Shown here one piece after another: positions 7,229 to 13,774 of a stretch of DNA of 27,311 bases (the first letter of the stretch is position 1; each line of letters starts with the position of its first letter). The position numbers were made by a program, and so were the translations under genes. The DNA comes from JOPF133 sp052144935 (GTDB lineage Bacteria > Acidobacteriota > Terriglobia > Bryobacterales > Bryobacteraceae). The stretch covers positions 1-27,311 of the forward strand of contig JBKQPR010000250.1 of assembly GCA_052144935.1 (NCBI GenBank). The letters are read 5' to 3'. The notes under the pieces are model-generated. The model was not told the origin of the DNA. It saw only the letters and a program-made list of their open reading frames with translations, and ran no database searches.

Positions 7229-7785
7229 TGCGAGGATTCCAAGTTGTTCTTTTTGCTTCCATGCTGGTTTCGTTGAGCGGGTGCGGCGGCGTGGTTTCGC
7301 TGCATCCGCTGGCGTTGCCGAACGATCAGAATGCGGTCTTCGATCCGGCGCTGGTGGGCGCCTGGGAGGAAGTCAAAGCCGATAGCGATGGCGCACGAAC
7401 CACCTATGTCGTCACTCGCGCCGAATCCGGTTACGAGGTGAGTTTGGCAGGTCCGGACAAAGCCAAAGGCGCCATGCATCTGCTCAAAGTTGGCGACCGG
7501 TACCTGTTGGACATCTATTACCCCAGCGACGGCCCACCGGTTCCCGTCCACGTATTCTTGAGGCTCCGCGTGGACCGGGACTCCGCCTGGGTGGCTGAGA
7601 TGCAAAGCGACTGGTTCAAGGAACAGATCAAAACCCGCGGCCAACTTCGCCATGAAGTCCTCATGGAGGATGACGACCGGATCGTCCTGACCGCGTCGCC
7701 CACCGAGTTACGCCGCTACCTGCTGCCCTACGTCGCCGATGACCGGGCGTTCGACAAGGAAAGCGAATTGAGGCGAATCAAGTGA
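7228..7785 (+). CDS. Lipoprotein of unknown function
   Basis: A 185-residue predicted lipoprotein. The signal peptide MRGFQVVLFASMLVSLSGC ends in the lipobox LSGC (Cys19), giving an N-acylated cysteine. An AAGGAGG site at 7217-7223 favours the second of two adjacent ATGs (7228). The mature part is beta-rich with alternating hydrophobic strands (ALVGAWEEVKAD, TTYVVTRAESGYEVSLAG, MHLLKVGDRYLLDIYY, PVHVFLRLRVDRDSAWVAEM) and ends in a charged helix, reminiscent of small lipocalin-like or inhibitor-like barrels; no family is assigned. It lies in the envelope gene run between the polytopic membrane protein and a Skp-like protein, so an outer-membrane-facing role is likely. Confidence 0.7.
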   Translation: MRGFQVVLFASMLVSLSGCGGVVSLHPLALPNDQNAVFDPALVGAWEEVKADSDGARTTYVVTRAESGYEVSLAGPDKAKGAMHLLKVGDRYLLDIYYPSDGPPVPVHVFLRLRVDRDSAWVAEMQSDWFKEQIKTRGQLRHEVLMEDDDRIVLTASPTELRRYLLPYVADDRAFDKESELRRIK

Positions 7786-7813
7786 GCCGAAACAGGACAA
7801 AGGAGGCCAATCA

Positions 7814-8335
7814 ATGAGGCAACTCGCCCTGGTGCTGGCTGGAGCACTGATACCCGCGCTTGCGATGCAGGCGCAAACTCCCAGGCCGTCGTGCCGCATA
7901 GGAGTTTTCGATTCGCGGGCCGTTGCGATCGCCTGGGCCCGCTCGGATGAAGGGATGCAAATGTTCAACCAGATCCGAGCGGAGTACGAAAAGGCCAAGG
8001 CGGCCAACGATGAGAAGCGCATGAAGGAACTGGAGCAGGAAGGTGAGTGGCAACAGGTGCGATTGCACCAGCAGGGATTCTCGACCGGTCCGGTGGACGA
8101 GATCCTGGCCAAAGTGAAGGATAAGCTGCCCGAGATCGCGCGCCAGGAACGGCTGACGGCACTCGTCTCCAAGTGGGAGTTGCCGTACAGCGAGCAGGGG
8201 GTCGAGCTGGTGGACGTGACCCTGCCGCTCGTCAACCTGTTCCATCCCAGCGAGCAGGTCCTGAAATGGGTCGAGGAGATGAAGAATCAGCGGCCCGTGC
8301 CATTCGGCAAGCTGCCGCTGGACCCCAAGATGTGA
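7814..8335 (+). CDS. Periplasmic Skp/OmpH-like hypothetical protein
   Basis: A 173-residue exported protein with an AAAGGAGG site about 7 bases before the ATG. The signal peptide covers residues 1-21 (LALVLAGALIPALAMQAQ). The mature part begins with a short strand (CRIGVFDSRAVAIAW) followed by a charged helix around FNQIRAEYEKAKAANDEKRMK with coiled-coil character. That order (strand VxDSxA, then long helices) recalls OmpH/Skp chaperones, but the second half (DEILAKVKDKLPEIARQERL, VELVDVTLPLVNLF) is not classic Skp and the length of helical arm is shorter. The single cysteine after the cleavage site is not a lipobox. Its neighbours are envelope proteins; a chaperone or scaffold role is only inference. 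Confidence 0.6.
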   Translation: MRQLALVLAGALIPALAMQAQTPRPSCRIGVFDSRAVAIAWARSDEGMQMFNQIRAEYEKAKAANDEKRMKELEQEGEWQQVRLHQQGFSTGPVDEILAKVKDKLPEIARQERLTALVSKWELPYSEQGVELVDVTLPLVNLFHPSEQVLKWVEEMKNQRPVPFGKLPLDPKM

Positions 8336-8365
8336 GGCCTTTGGAAGCCAATCGAGGATACATAT

Positions 8366-8763
8366 ATGGATACCGTTGCACAAAGTTCCTACGCGCCGGA
8401 CGCGCGGACGACCCGGCCGCTGTGGCGGCGCGTGTTGGGATGGCCCTGCACAGCCCTCGGCAGGTGGTCCCTGCTCCTGCTTGCCGGTTTCGTGGCGTTG
8501 ATGGTTCTGTTCTTCGCCCTCATCTCGGTTTACGGCGGAGGAGACGAGGTTCGCCGATTGTCCATGCAAGCCGGCGGCAGGTTCTTCTCGTTGCCATGGC
8601 TCGGGTCGACGTTGCTGGCCGCCGCCCTATCGGCAATCGCGGGCGGTGTTGTGGCACTTGCAGCAATTATCCGGAAGGGCGAGCGCTCGATTGTGATGCT
8701 GGTTCCGTTATTCGTGGCTGGTTTCGTGTTGTTCTGGCCATCGGTGAACTGCTGGAAGGCTGA
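8366..8763 (+). pseudogene. Small membrane protein with a late frameshift
   Basis: The gene starts at ATG 8366 behind a GAGG site and encodes an arginine-rich N-terminus, a membrane helix (SLLLLAGFVALMVLFFALI), a second (LLAAALSAIAGGVVALAAII) and a third (MLVPLFVAGFVLF). In the third helix (about 8727-8735) the natural end switches frame: the +1 neighbour frame reads VLAIGELLEG and stops at 8763, the expected ending for such short membrane proteins, whereas the original frame continues as junk to 9064, running across the next gene's start. A single-base indel explains it. It may be a true mutation or a sequencing error; losing only about 10 residues, the product could still function. No function known. 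Confidence 0.6.
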
Positions 8764-8933
8764 AAGCCAACAAGATGGCAGATGCTTCTCGGGGGACCCG
8801 CGTGGCAATGGTCGGGTTGCGGCTCTCCACGGGGTCCTCCGCGTATGCCCGGTTCCTATCCCGAGGACGCGAAACGTCGTCGCGGGACGGCGCCGGCGCA
8901 GTTCAGTGATCAAGAGATCGGAGGGTACTGCAC

Positions 8934-9875
8934 ATGTATTCGATTCGTCAACTCGCAGCCATCGTACTGATTACGTCCGTCTCGGGCGGCTGCTCCATAA
9001 AGAGGATGGCCGTGAACAAACTGGGGAATGCCCTGGCTTCCACCGGAACCACTTTCGAGGGTGACGACGATCCGGACCTGGTGGGCGAGTCGCTCCCGTT
9101 CGCGCTGAAGCTGATGGAGAGCCTGCTGGCCGAATCGCCCCGGCATGAAGGACTGTTGCTCGCCACCGCCAGCGGGTTTACCGAGTACTCTTACGCCTTC
9201 GTCGGGCAGCGCGCCGAGCGCGCCTTCACGGAGAACGTGGAGGAGAGCAACGCGCTGCGCGGGCGTTCGCGGAGGCTTTACCTCCGCGCCCAGGCATACG
9301 GTATGCGGGCCCTGGAAGTCCGCTACCGGGGCTTCGGCGCCGCGCTCGACAACGATCCGCCAGCCGCCCTGGCCCGTGTCCGGAAGCGCGACGTGCCGCT
9401 GCTCTACTGGACGGCTGCCGCCCACGGACTGGCCATCTCGGCTTCCAAAGACGATCCCGAGCTGATCGCGCAGTTGCCCGTCGTGGAGGCGTTCATCCGG
9501 CGCGCCATGGAATTGGATGAAGCCTGGAACGAAGGCGCGTTGCCGGAGTTCCTGATCGATATCGAAGCGGCGCGCTCCGGCGTCAGCGCCGCGGAGATTC
9601 AGGCCCGCGTCCGGCGCTACTACGACCAGGCGCTCAGCCTTTCGGGCGGGCGGCGCGCCAGCCTGTTCGTTTCCTACGCCGAAAACTCTGCCATCCCGGC
9701 TCAGAACCGCGCCCAGTTTCGAGAACTGCTCGAACGGGCCTTACGCATCGATCCCGGCCAGCATCCCGAAACGCGGCTTACCAACCTGATTGCGCAACGC
9801 CGCGCGCGCTGGCTGTTGAGCCGGATCGATGAACTGTTCCTCGAAGCGCCCGCTGTGGCGGGAAAGGAGAACTGA
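8934..9875 (+). CDS. tatT: TRAP transporter accessory lipoprotein TatT
   Basis: A 313-residue helical protein of the TatT family, the TPR-containing trimeric component known from Treponema Tp0956, which associates with a DctP-type binding protein in the periplasm. The signal peptide ends at SGGC (Cys20), a lipobox. The mature part is almost entirely helical: PFALKLMESLLAESPRH, GLLLATASGFTEYSYAFV (a family hallmark), a RGRSRRLYLRAQAYGMRAL helix, LLYWTAAAHGLAISAS, RRAMELDEAWNEGALPEFL, and a last TPR-like pair with FRELLERALRIDP. It sits one base before the DctP start and belongs to the same transcript as DctP and DctQM. The substrate is unknown; hydrophobic or ligand-capturing roles have been proposed for the family. 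Confidence 0.88.
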   Translation: MYSIRQLAAIVLITSVSGGCSIKRMAVNKLGNALASTGTTFEGDDDPDLVGESLPFALKLMESLLAESPRHEGLLLATASGFTEYSYAFVGQRAERAFTENVEESNALRGRSRRLYLRAQAYGMRALEVRYRGFGAALDNDPPAALARVRKRDVPLLYWTAAAHGLAISASKDDPELIAQLPVVEAFIRRAMELDEAWNEGALPEFLIDIEAARSGVSAAEIQARVRRYYDQALSLSGGRRASLFVSYAENSAIPAQNRAQFRELLERALRIDPGQHPETRLTNLIAQRRARWLLSRIDELFLEAPAVAGKEN

Positions 9876-9876
9876 A

Positions 9877-10092
9877 ATGCTGCGATCCACTAGGCGATCG
9901 ATGCTGCGATCGACCACGCGATCAACGACGCGGCCAACGCTGCGGCCATCGATGCGGCCAACGCTGAGGTCAAGCACGCGATCAACGCCGAGGTCAACGC
10001 TGCGACCAACGCTGCGATCGATGCTGCGATCAACGCTGCGGTCAACCACGCGGCCAACGCTGCAATCAATGCTGCGGCCCACCATGCGGTCC
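9877..10092 (+). repeat. 12-bp tandem repeat coding for 18 (M/T)xR(S/P) units
   Basis: Units of 12 bp with the flavour CTGCGATCAACG are repeated 18 times without breaking frame. In the DctP frame each unit reads x-x-R-S or x-x-R-P (MLRS, TTRS, TLRP, TPRS); the third residue is Arg in 17 of 18 units and Gln in one. On the minus strand the same DNA gives an open frame rich in DRSxDRSV. GATC and CGATCG recur throughout. Confidence 0.9.
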
Positions 10093-11085
10093 ACGATCGG
10101 TGTGCTTTTGCTCGGATGCCTGACGCCGGCCCTGCCGCAGACGGTCATCAAGCTGGGAACCCTGGCTCCCGAAGGTTCGCCCTGGCACCAGTCGCTCCAG
10201 TTGATGGGCGAGCGGTGGCGCAAAATCTCGGGCGGCCAGGTGAAACTGGTCATCTACCCCGGTGGCGTGCTTGGCGATGAGCCGGATATGGTCAACAAGA
10301 TGCGCATCGGCCAGATTCAAGCGGCCGGACTCTCCGGCGCGGGCCTGTCGGGGATCGAGGCGGGCGTCATGGCGCTCCAGATTCCCATGATGTTCGATTC
10401 GTACGAAGAGCTGGACTATGTACGGGAACACGTGGCGCCGCGCCTGGAAAAGATGATGGAAGCCCGTGGATATCTGGTGTTGAATTGGGGCGACGTAGGA
10501 TGGGTCCATTTCTTCACCACCAAGCCGGCCACCCGCCTGGGGGATATGCGCAACATGAAACTGTTCACCTGGGCCGGGGACAACGACACGCTCGAACTGT
10601 GGAAGGCCAACGGGTTTCGCGCCGTGCCGCTGGCCGCGACGGACATTCTCACGGGGCTCCAGACCGGGCTGATCGACGCGGTCCCCACCACGCCGCTCTA
10701 TGCCCTCCTCAACCAGAGTTTCGGAATCGCCCGCAACATGATCGACGTGAAGTGGGCTCCGCTGATCGGAGCCACCGTGATCACGCGGCGCCTGTGGGAT
10801 TCGCTTCCCGCCGCCCAGCGGCCCGAGATGCTGGATGCCGCGCGCGAGGCGGGCGTGAGCATGCGCGACGGCATCCGGAAGATGGGAGACGAAGCCATCG
10901 CCACCATGCAGAAACGCCGTCTGCAAGTCATTCACGTCGACGCCGCGACCGTGTCGGAGTGGCGCAGAGACGCGGAAGGCGTTTACCCGAAGTTGCGAGG
11001 GGGCCAGATTCCCGCCGACTTGTTCGACGAGGTCCGCAAACTGCGCGACGATTACCGCGCGTCCGCCGCGGGAGCCCGCCAATGA
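9877..11085 (+). CDS. dctP: DctP-type TRAP solute-binding protein with repeat-extended N-terminus
   Basis: Residues about 85-400 are a TRAP solute-binding protein: IKLGTLAPEGSPWHQ at the mature start, FTTKPATRLGDMRNMKLFT, AATDILTGLQTGLIDAVPT, and the long C-terminal helix with RDDYRA. This subunit captures the substrate in the periplasm and passes it to the permease encoded next. Oddly, 18 tetrapeptides (72 residues) rich in Arg, Ser and Thr precede a normal signal core (STIGVLLLGCLTPALP). GGAAAGGAGA-like purines precede ATG 9877, favouring translation of the tract, but ATG 10084, just before the signal core, would give a conventional protein. Its stop overlaps the permease start as ATGA. The family call is certain; the start is not. 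Confidence 0.88.
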   Translation: MLRSTRRSMLRSTTRSTTRPTLRPSMRPTLRSSTRSTPRSTLRPTLRSMLRSTLRSTTRPTLQSMLRPTMRSTIGVLLLGCLTPALPQTVIKLGTLAPEGSPWHQSLQLMGERWRKISGGQVKLVIYPGGVLGDEPDMVNKMRIGQIQAAGLSGAGLSGIEAGVMALQIPMMFDSYEELDYVREHVAPRLEKMMEARGYLVLNWGDVGWVHFFTTKPATRLGDMRNMKLFTWAGDNDTLELWKANGFRAVPLAATDILTGLQTGLIDAVPTTPLYALLNQSFGIARNMIDVKWAPLIGATVITRRLWDSLPAAQRPEMLDAAREAGVSMRDGIRKMGDEAIATMQKRRLQVIHVDAATVSEWRRDAEGVYPKLRGGQIPADLFDEVRKLRDDYRASAAGARQ

Positions 11086-12917
11086 GCGCCCTTGCGATAG
11101 CGCCCGCCGGCCTGTCCTCCGCGAAAGGCGGCAGCTCGATCCCGCTCGAAAAGCTGGTTCCGGCGGCAGCCCTTACGCTGATGTCGGCGCTCCCCATCGC
11201 CGAGATGGTGTCGCGCCAATGGAGACTGCCGGGCATCCCGGGATCGACCGTTGTGGTGCAGCATCTGACGCTCTGGATCGCCTTCATCGGGGCGGCCTTG
11301 GCCGCGCAGTCCGGCCGGCTTCTGGCGCTTTCCGCCAACACTTTTCTCCCCGCGCGATGGGTCGGGAGGGTGCGCATCTTGGTCTCCGCCGTGGGCGCGG
11401 CGATTGCCATGTGCCTGGCCTGGGCAGCCGCCTTGTTCGTGAATGCGGAACGGTTGGGCGGCGGTAAACTGACGGCCGCCCTCCCGCGTTGGGTGGCCCA
11501 ATCCGCCATGCCGGCCGGCTTCCTGGCGGTCGCGCTCGGCATTGTGTGGCACGCGGCGCCGGACCGCCGCGGCAGGCTGCTGGCGGCCCTCGGATTGTGC
11601 GTCCCGTGCGTATGCGGGTTCCTGCCGGCGCCGAACAGCGCCGTGCTGCTCACCGCCGGAATCGCGGTCATCCTGGCCGCGGCGCTGCTGGGCCTCCCCA
11701 TTTTCGCCACGCTGGGCGGCATCGCACTGATGCTGTTCTGGAACGCAGGGGTTCCGGTGGCGGCCGTGCCCGTCGAGACCTATCGCCTGGTCGCCTCGCC
11801 GGTCTTGCCCTCCATTCCGCTGTTCACGTTTGCCGGGTACCTGCTGGTGGCAGGCGGCGCGAATCTCCGCCTGCTGCGCGTCTATCAAGCGCTGCTCGGA
11901 TGGATGCCGGGCGGACTGGCGATTACCACCGCGGTGGTCTGCGCCATCTTCACCTGGGCCGGCTCGGGCGTGACCATCCTGGCCATGGGCGGTCTCCTCC
12001 TGCCGATGCTGGTGAAGGCCCGCTACCCGGAAAACTTCTCGATCGGACTGATCAATGCTTCCGGGTCGCTCGGTCTGCTCTTTCCGCCAAGCCTGCCGGT
12101 CATCCTCTACGGCATCTACGCGCGCACCCCCATCGATCGGTTGTTCGTGGGCGGATTTCTGCCCGGGTTGCTGATGGTCAGTCTGGTTTCGGCGTGGGGC
12201 GTGTACCAGGGCGTCAAGAATCGCGCCGAACACACGCGCTTCTCCGCGGCCGAGGCGGCCAGGGCCGCGTGGGCCGCCAAGTGGGAGCTGGCCATTCCCG
12301 CGATCGTACTGATCGGACTGTTCGGAGGGTTCGGCACCCTGGTGGAAGCCGGAGCGATCACGGTGGCGTACGTATTCTTCGTGGAGTGCCTGGTGTACAA
12401 GGGCCTCTCGGCGCGCCGCGACTACGCCGGCGTGGCCCAGGAATGCGTCACCGTCATCGGCGGCGTGCTGCTGATCGTGGGGGTCGCGGTGGGATTCACC
12501 AATTACCTGGTGGACGCGCAGTTGCCCGCTCTGCTGATCGCCTGGACCCAGGCGCATATCCATTCCAAGTACATGTTTCTGCTGCTCCTCAATATCGTTC
12601 TCCTGGTCAAAGGATCGTTCATGGACGTTTTCTCGGCCATCATTGTGATGGTGCCGCTGATCACGCCGATCGCCGCCGGGTTTGGGATCGAGCCGGTTCA
12701 GCTCGGCATCATTTTTTTAGCCAACCTGGAGCTGGGATATCTCACGCCGCCGGTGGGTATGAATCTTTGTTTGTCCGCCTATCGTTTCCAGCGCCCCATG
12801 GCCAGCGTCTACCGGGCCACCCTGCCGTTCTACCTGATCCTGCTGGCGGGCGTTCTCCTGATCACGTACGTGCCGTGGATCACGATGGCGCCGGTGCACT
12901 GGCTGGACGGGAGGTAA
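11082..12917 (+). CDS. dctM: Fused DctQ-DctM TRAP transporter permease
   Basis: A 611-residue inner-membrane protein joining the small (DctQ) and large (DctM) TRAP subunits. Residues about 25-170 hold the DctQ-like four-helix part (MSALPIAEMVSRQW, VVQHLTLWIAFIGAALAAQ, LVSAVGAAIAMCLAWAAAL). From about 190 the DctM part begins (GIAVILAAALLGLPIF, then IPLFTFAGYLLV, INASGSLGLLFPPSLPVILYG, LEAGAITVAYVFF-like helices, and LELGYLTPPVGMNL near the end). TRAP systems couple uptake to a sodium or proton gradient. The ATG overlaps the DctP stop (ATGA), so the two are coupled, and TatT precedes both. The fused Q-M form is common in TatT-linked systems. Substrate unknown. No terminator hairpin is obvious after the stop. 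Confidence 0.9.
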   Translation: MSALAIAPAGLSSAKGGSSIPLEKLVPAAALTLMSALPIAEMVSRQWRLPGIPGSTVVVQHLTLWIAFIGAALAAQSGRLLALSANTFLPARWVGRVRILVSAVGAAIAMCLAWAAALFVNAERLGGGKLTAALPRWVAQSAMPAGFLAVALGIVWHAAPDRRGRLLAALGLCVPCVCGFLPAPNSAVLLTAGIAVILAAALLGLPIFATLGGIALMLFWNAGVPVAAVPVETYRLVASPVLPSIPLFTFAGYLLVAGGANLRLLRVYQALLGWMPGGLAITTAVVCAIFTWAGSGVTILAMGGLLLPMLVKARYPENFSIGLINASGSLGLLFPPSLPVILYGIYARTPIDRLFVGGFLPGLLMVSLVSAWGVYQGVKNRAEHTRFSAAEAARAAWAAKWELAIPAIVLIGLFGGFGTLVEAGAITVAYVFFVECLVYKGLSARRDYAGVAQECVTVIGGVLLIVGVAVGFTNYLVDAQLPALLIAWTQAHIHSKYMFLLLLNIVLLVKGSFMDVFSAIIVMVPLITPIAAGFGIEPVQLGIIFLANLELGYLTPPVGMNLCLSAYRFQRPMASVYRATLPFYLILLAGVLLITYVPWITMAPVHWLDGR

Positions 12918-12984
12918 CTGCCCGGAACCGTCCAGGGCCGAACGGGAGTTGTCCGCAATTCTGAGACAACCGGCGACTGGACCG

Positions 12985-13016
12985 CCCCGTGGCGGAAGTG
13001 CCCCGTGGCGGAAGTG
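12985..13016 (+). repeat. 16-bp perfect tandem duplication
   Basis: CCCCGTGGCGGAAGTG occurs twice back to back (12985-13000 and 13001-13016), followed by a third partial start. It lies in non-coding DNA at the edge of the permease relic. Confidence 0.9.
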
Positions 13017-13399
13017 CCCGGCCTCTCACCTTGAGCGGCCGGTAGCGCGCTGGCGCTTTGAATCGGCAAGCCGGCCAAAAGGCGCCCCGGCCTGCCCGTG
13101 CCGCGCGTCCGCTCTGCCGCTCGCAGCCATCGGCATCTATAGATTAATGGCCTACCCGGTTCGCCAACGCACGCGGGAACTGGGAATCCGGATGGCCCTG
13201 GGAGCGGAAACCGGTGGTGTGAGAAATACGATCGTCCTTGCAGGGCATGCGCCCTGGCCTCGATCGGAACCGCGGCCGGCATGGCGTCTGCGTTAGGCCT
13301 CGCGCGACTGGTGGCCAACTCGCGTTCACGGTGGCGCCGGTCTTACCCGGCCCGGTGGCTCTGCTTGCCGTCCGGCTCCCCGCCATGCGCGCGACACGC

Positions 13400-13435
13400 A
13401 TCGATCCGTCAACGCACCGCGCGCGGAGCGGGGAC
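13400..13435 (+). repeat. 36-bp direct repeat, copy 1
   Basis: Matches 13470-13505 with one mismatch (ACCGC against ACTGC) at a period of 70 bp. The segment is the degenerate C-terminal code of the ADOP relic (IDPVNALRAE with a one-base loss). Both copies share the loss, so the frame damage preceded the duplication. Confidence 0.85.
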
Positions 13436-13469
13436 GGCCCCGCGAACTTGCTGCCCTCTTGCCGGAACC

Positions 13470-13505
13470 ATCGATCCGTCAACGCACTGCGCGCGGAGCG
13501 GGGAC
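13470..13505 (+). repeat. 36-bp direct repeat, copy 2
   Basis: Second copy of the repeat at 13400-13435, ending 18 bp before the first parS site. Confidence 0.85.
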
Positions 13506-13523
13506 CGCTACGGTGAGATTGGT

Positions 13524-13539
13524 TGTTTCACGTGAAACA
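13524..13539. promoter_or_regulatory. parS: parS centromere site, copy 1
   Basis: The 16-bp perfect palindrome TGTTTCACGTGAAACA is identical to the consensus ParB/Spo0J binding site of Bacillus subtilis, which is conserved across most bacterial phyla. Translated, it gives the telltale FHVKQ/VSRET/CFT strings seen in short frames over parS. No parA or parB gene is in the window. Confidence 0.88.
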
Positions 13540-13545
13540 GCCGGT

Positions 13546-13561
13546 TGTTTCACGTGAAACA
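13546..13561. promoter_or_regulatory. parS: parS centromere site, copy 2
   Basis: A second exact TGTTTCACGTGAAACA, 22 bp after the first (about two helical turns, so on the same face of the DNA). The six bases between the two sites are GCCGGT. Confidence 0.88.
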
Positions 13562-13712
13562 AGTGAATTTCGGGCCGGAAACCAATGCTTCGCCGGTTCT
13601 CCGCGGGCGGGGGGGAATGGACGCCCAAACGTGGGTTCTACGCGGTGGCTGGACTCTCCGCGGGCTGTCCGGACCGCTCCGCCAGCGTTGACGCGGAGCC
13701 TTCGATTAGTTA

Positions 13713-13763
13713 CCATGGCCATGTGAAATATCATGGTCATGTGAATTCCCATGGCCATGATAG
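13713..13763. repeat. Three 18-bp direct repeats upstream of the nuclease-antitoxin gene
   Basis: CCATGGCCATGTGAAATA (13713-13730), TCATGGTCATGTGAATTC (13731-13748) and CCATGGCCATGATAG (from 13749) form a head-to-tail array with an 18-bp period; each unit core CATGGYCATG is itself nearly palindromic. The third unit leads directly into the Shine-Dalgarno AGGGAG (13762-13767) of the gene at 13775. The position fits an operator for autoregulation by the winged helix of that gene product. Confidence 0.7.
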
Positions 13764-13774
13764 GGAGATGGGAT

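Larger units (their letters stand above)
13114..13505 (+). pseudogene. C-terminal relic of an ADOP/FtsX-type ABC permease
   Basis: Broken pieces in different forward frames together spell the last 110 or so residues of an acidobacterial ADOP permease: LAAIGIYRLMAYPVRQRTRE followed by LGIRMALGAE (about 13120-13215), then ASIGTAAGMASALGLARLVANS after a frame change (about 13258-13320), then FTVAPVLPGPVALLAVRLPAMRA in a third frame, ending with the RIDPVNALRAE-type terminus. The terminus also carries a one-base loss and is duplicated (13400-13435 and 13470-13505). Compare the intact copy of this motif set in the gene at 18981-21479. Several frameshifts and a shortened middle show it is dead. The short TTG-initiated stretch LSAILRQ near 12949 could be the remains of its N-terminus, with the main body deleted, but that is weak. 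Confidence 0.75.

Noticed and set aside
9741..10253. Minus-strand frame with DRSVDRSI repeats
   Set aside because: Antisense of the 12-bp repeat and flanking tatT/dctP coding DNA; no ribosome site or known fold.
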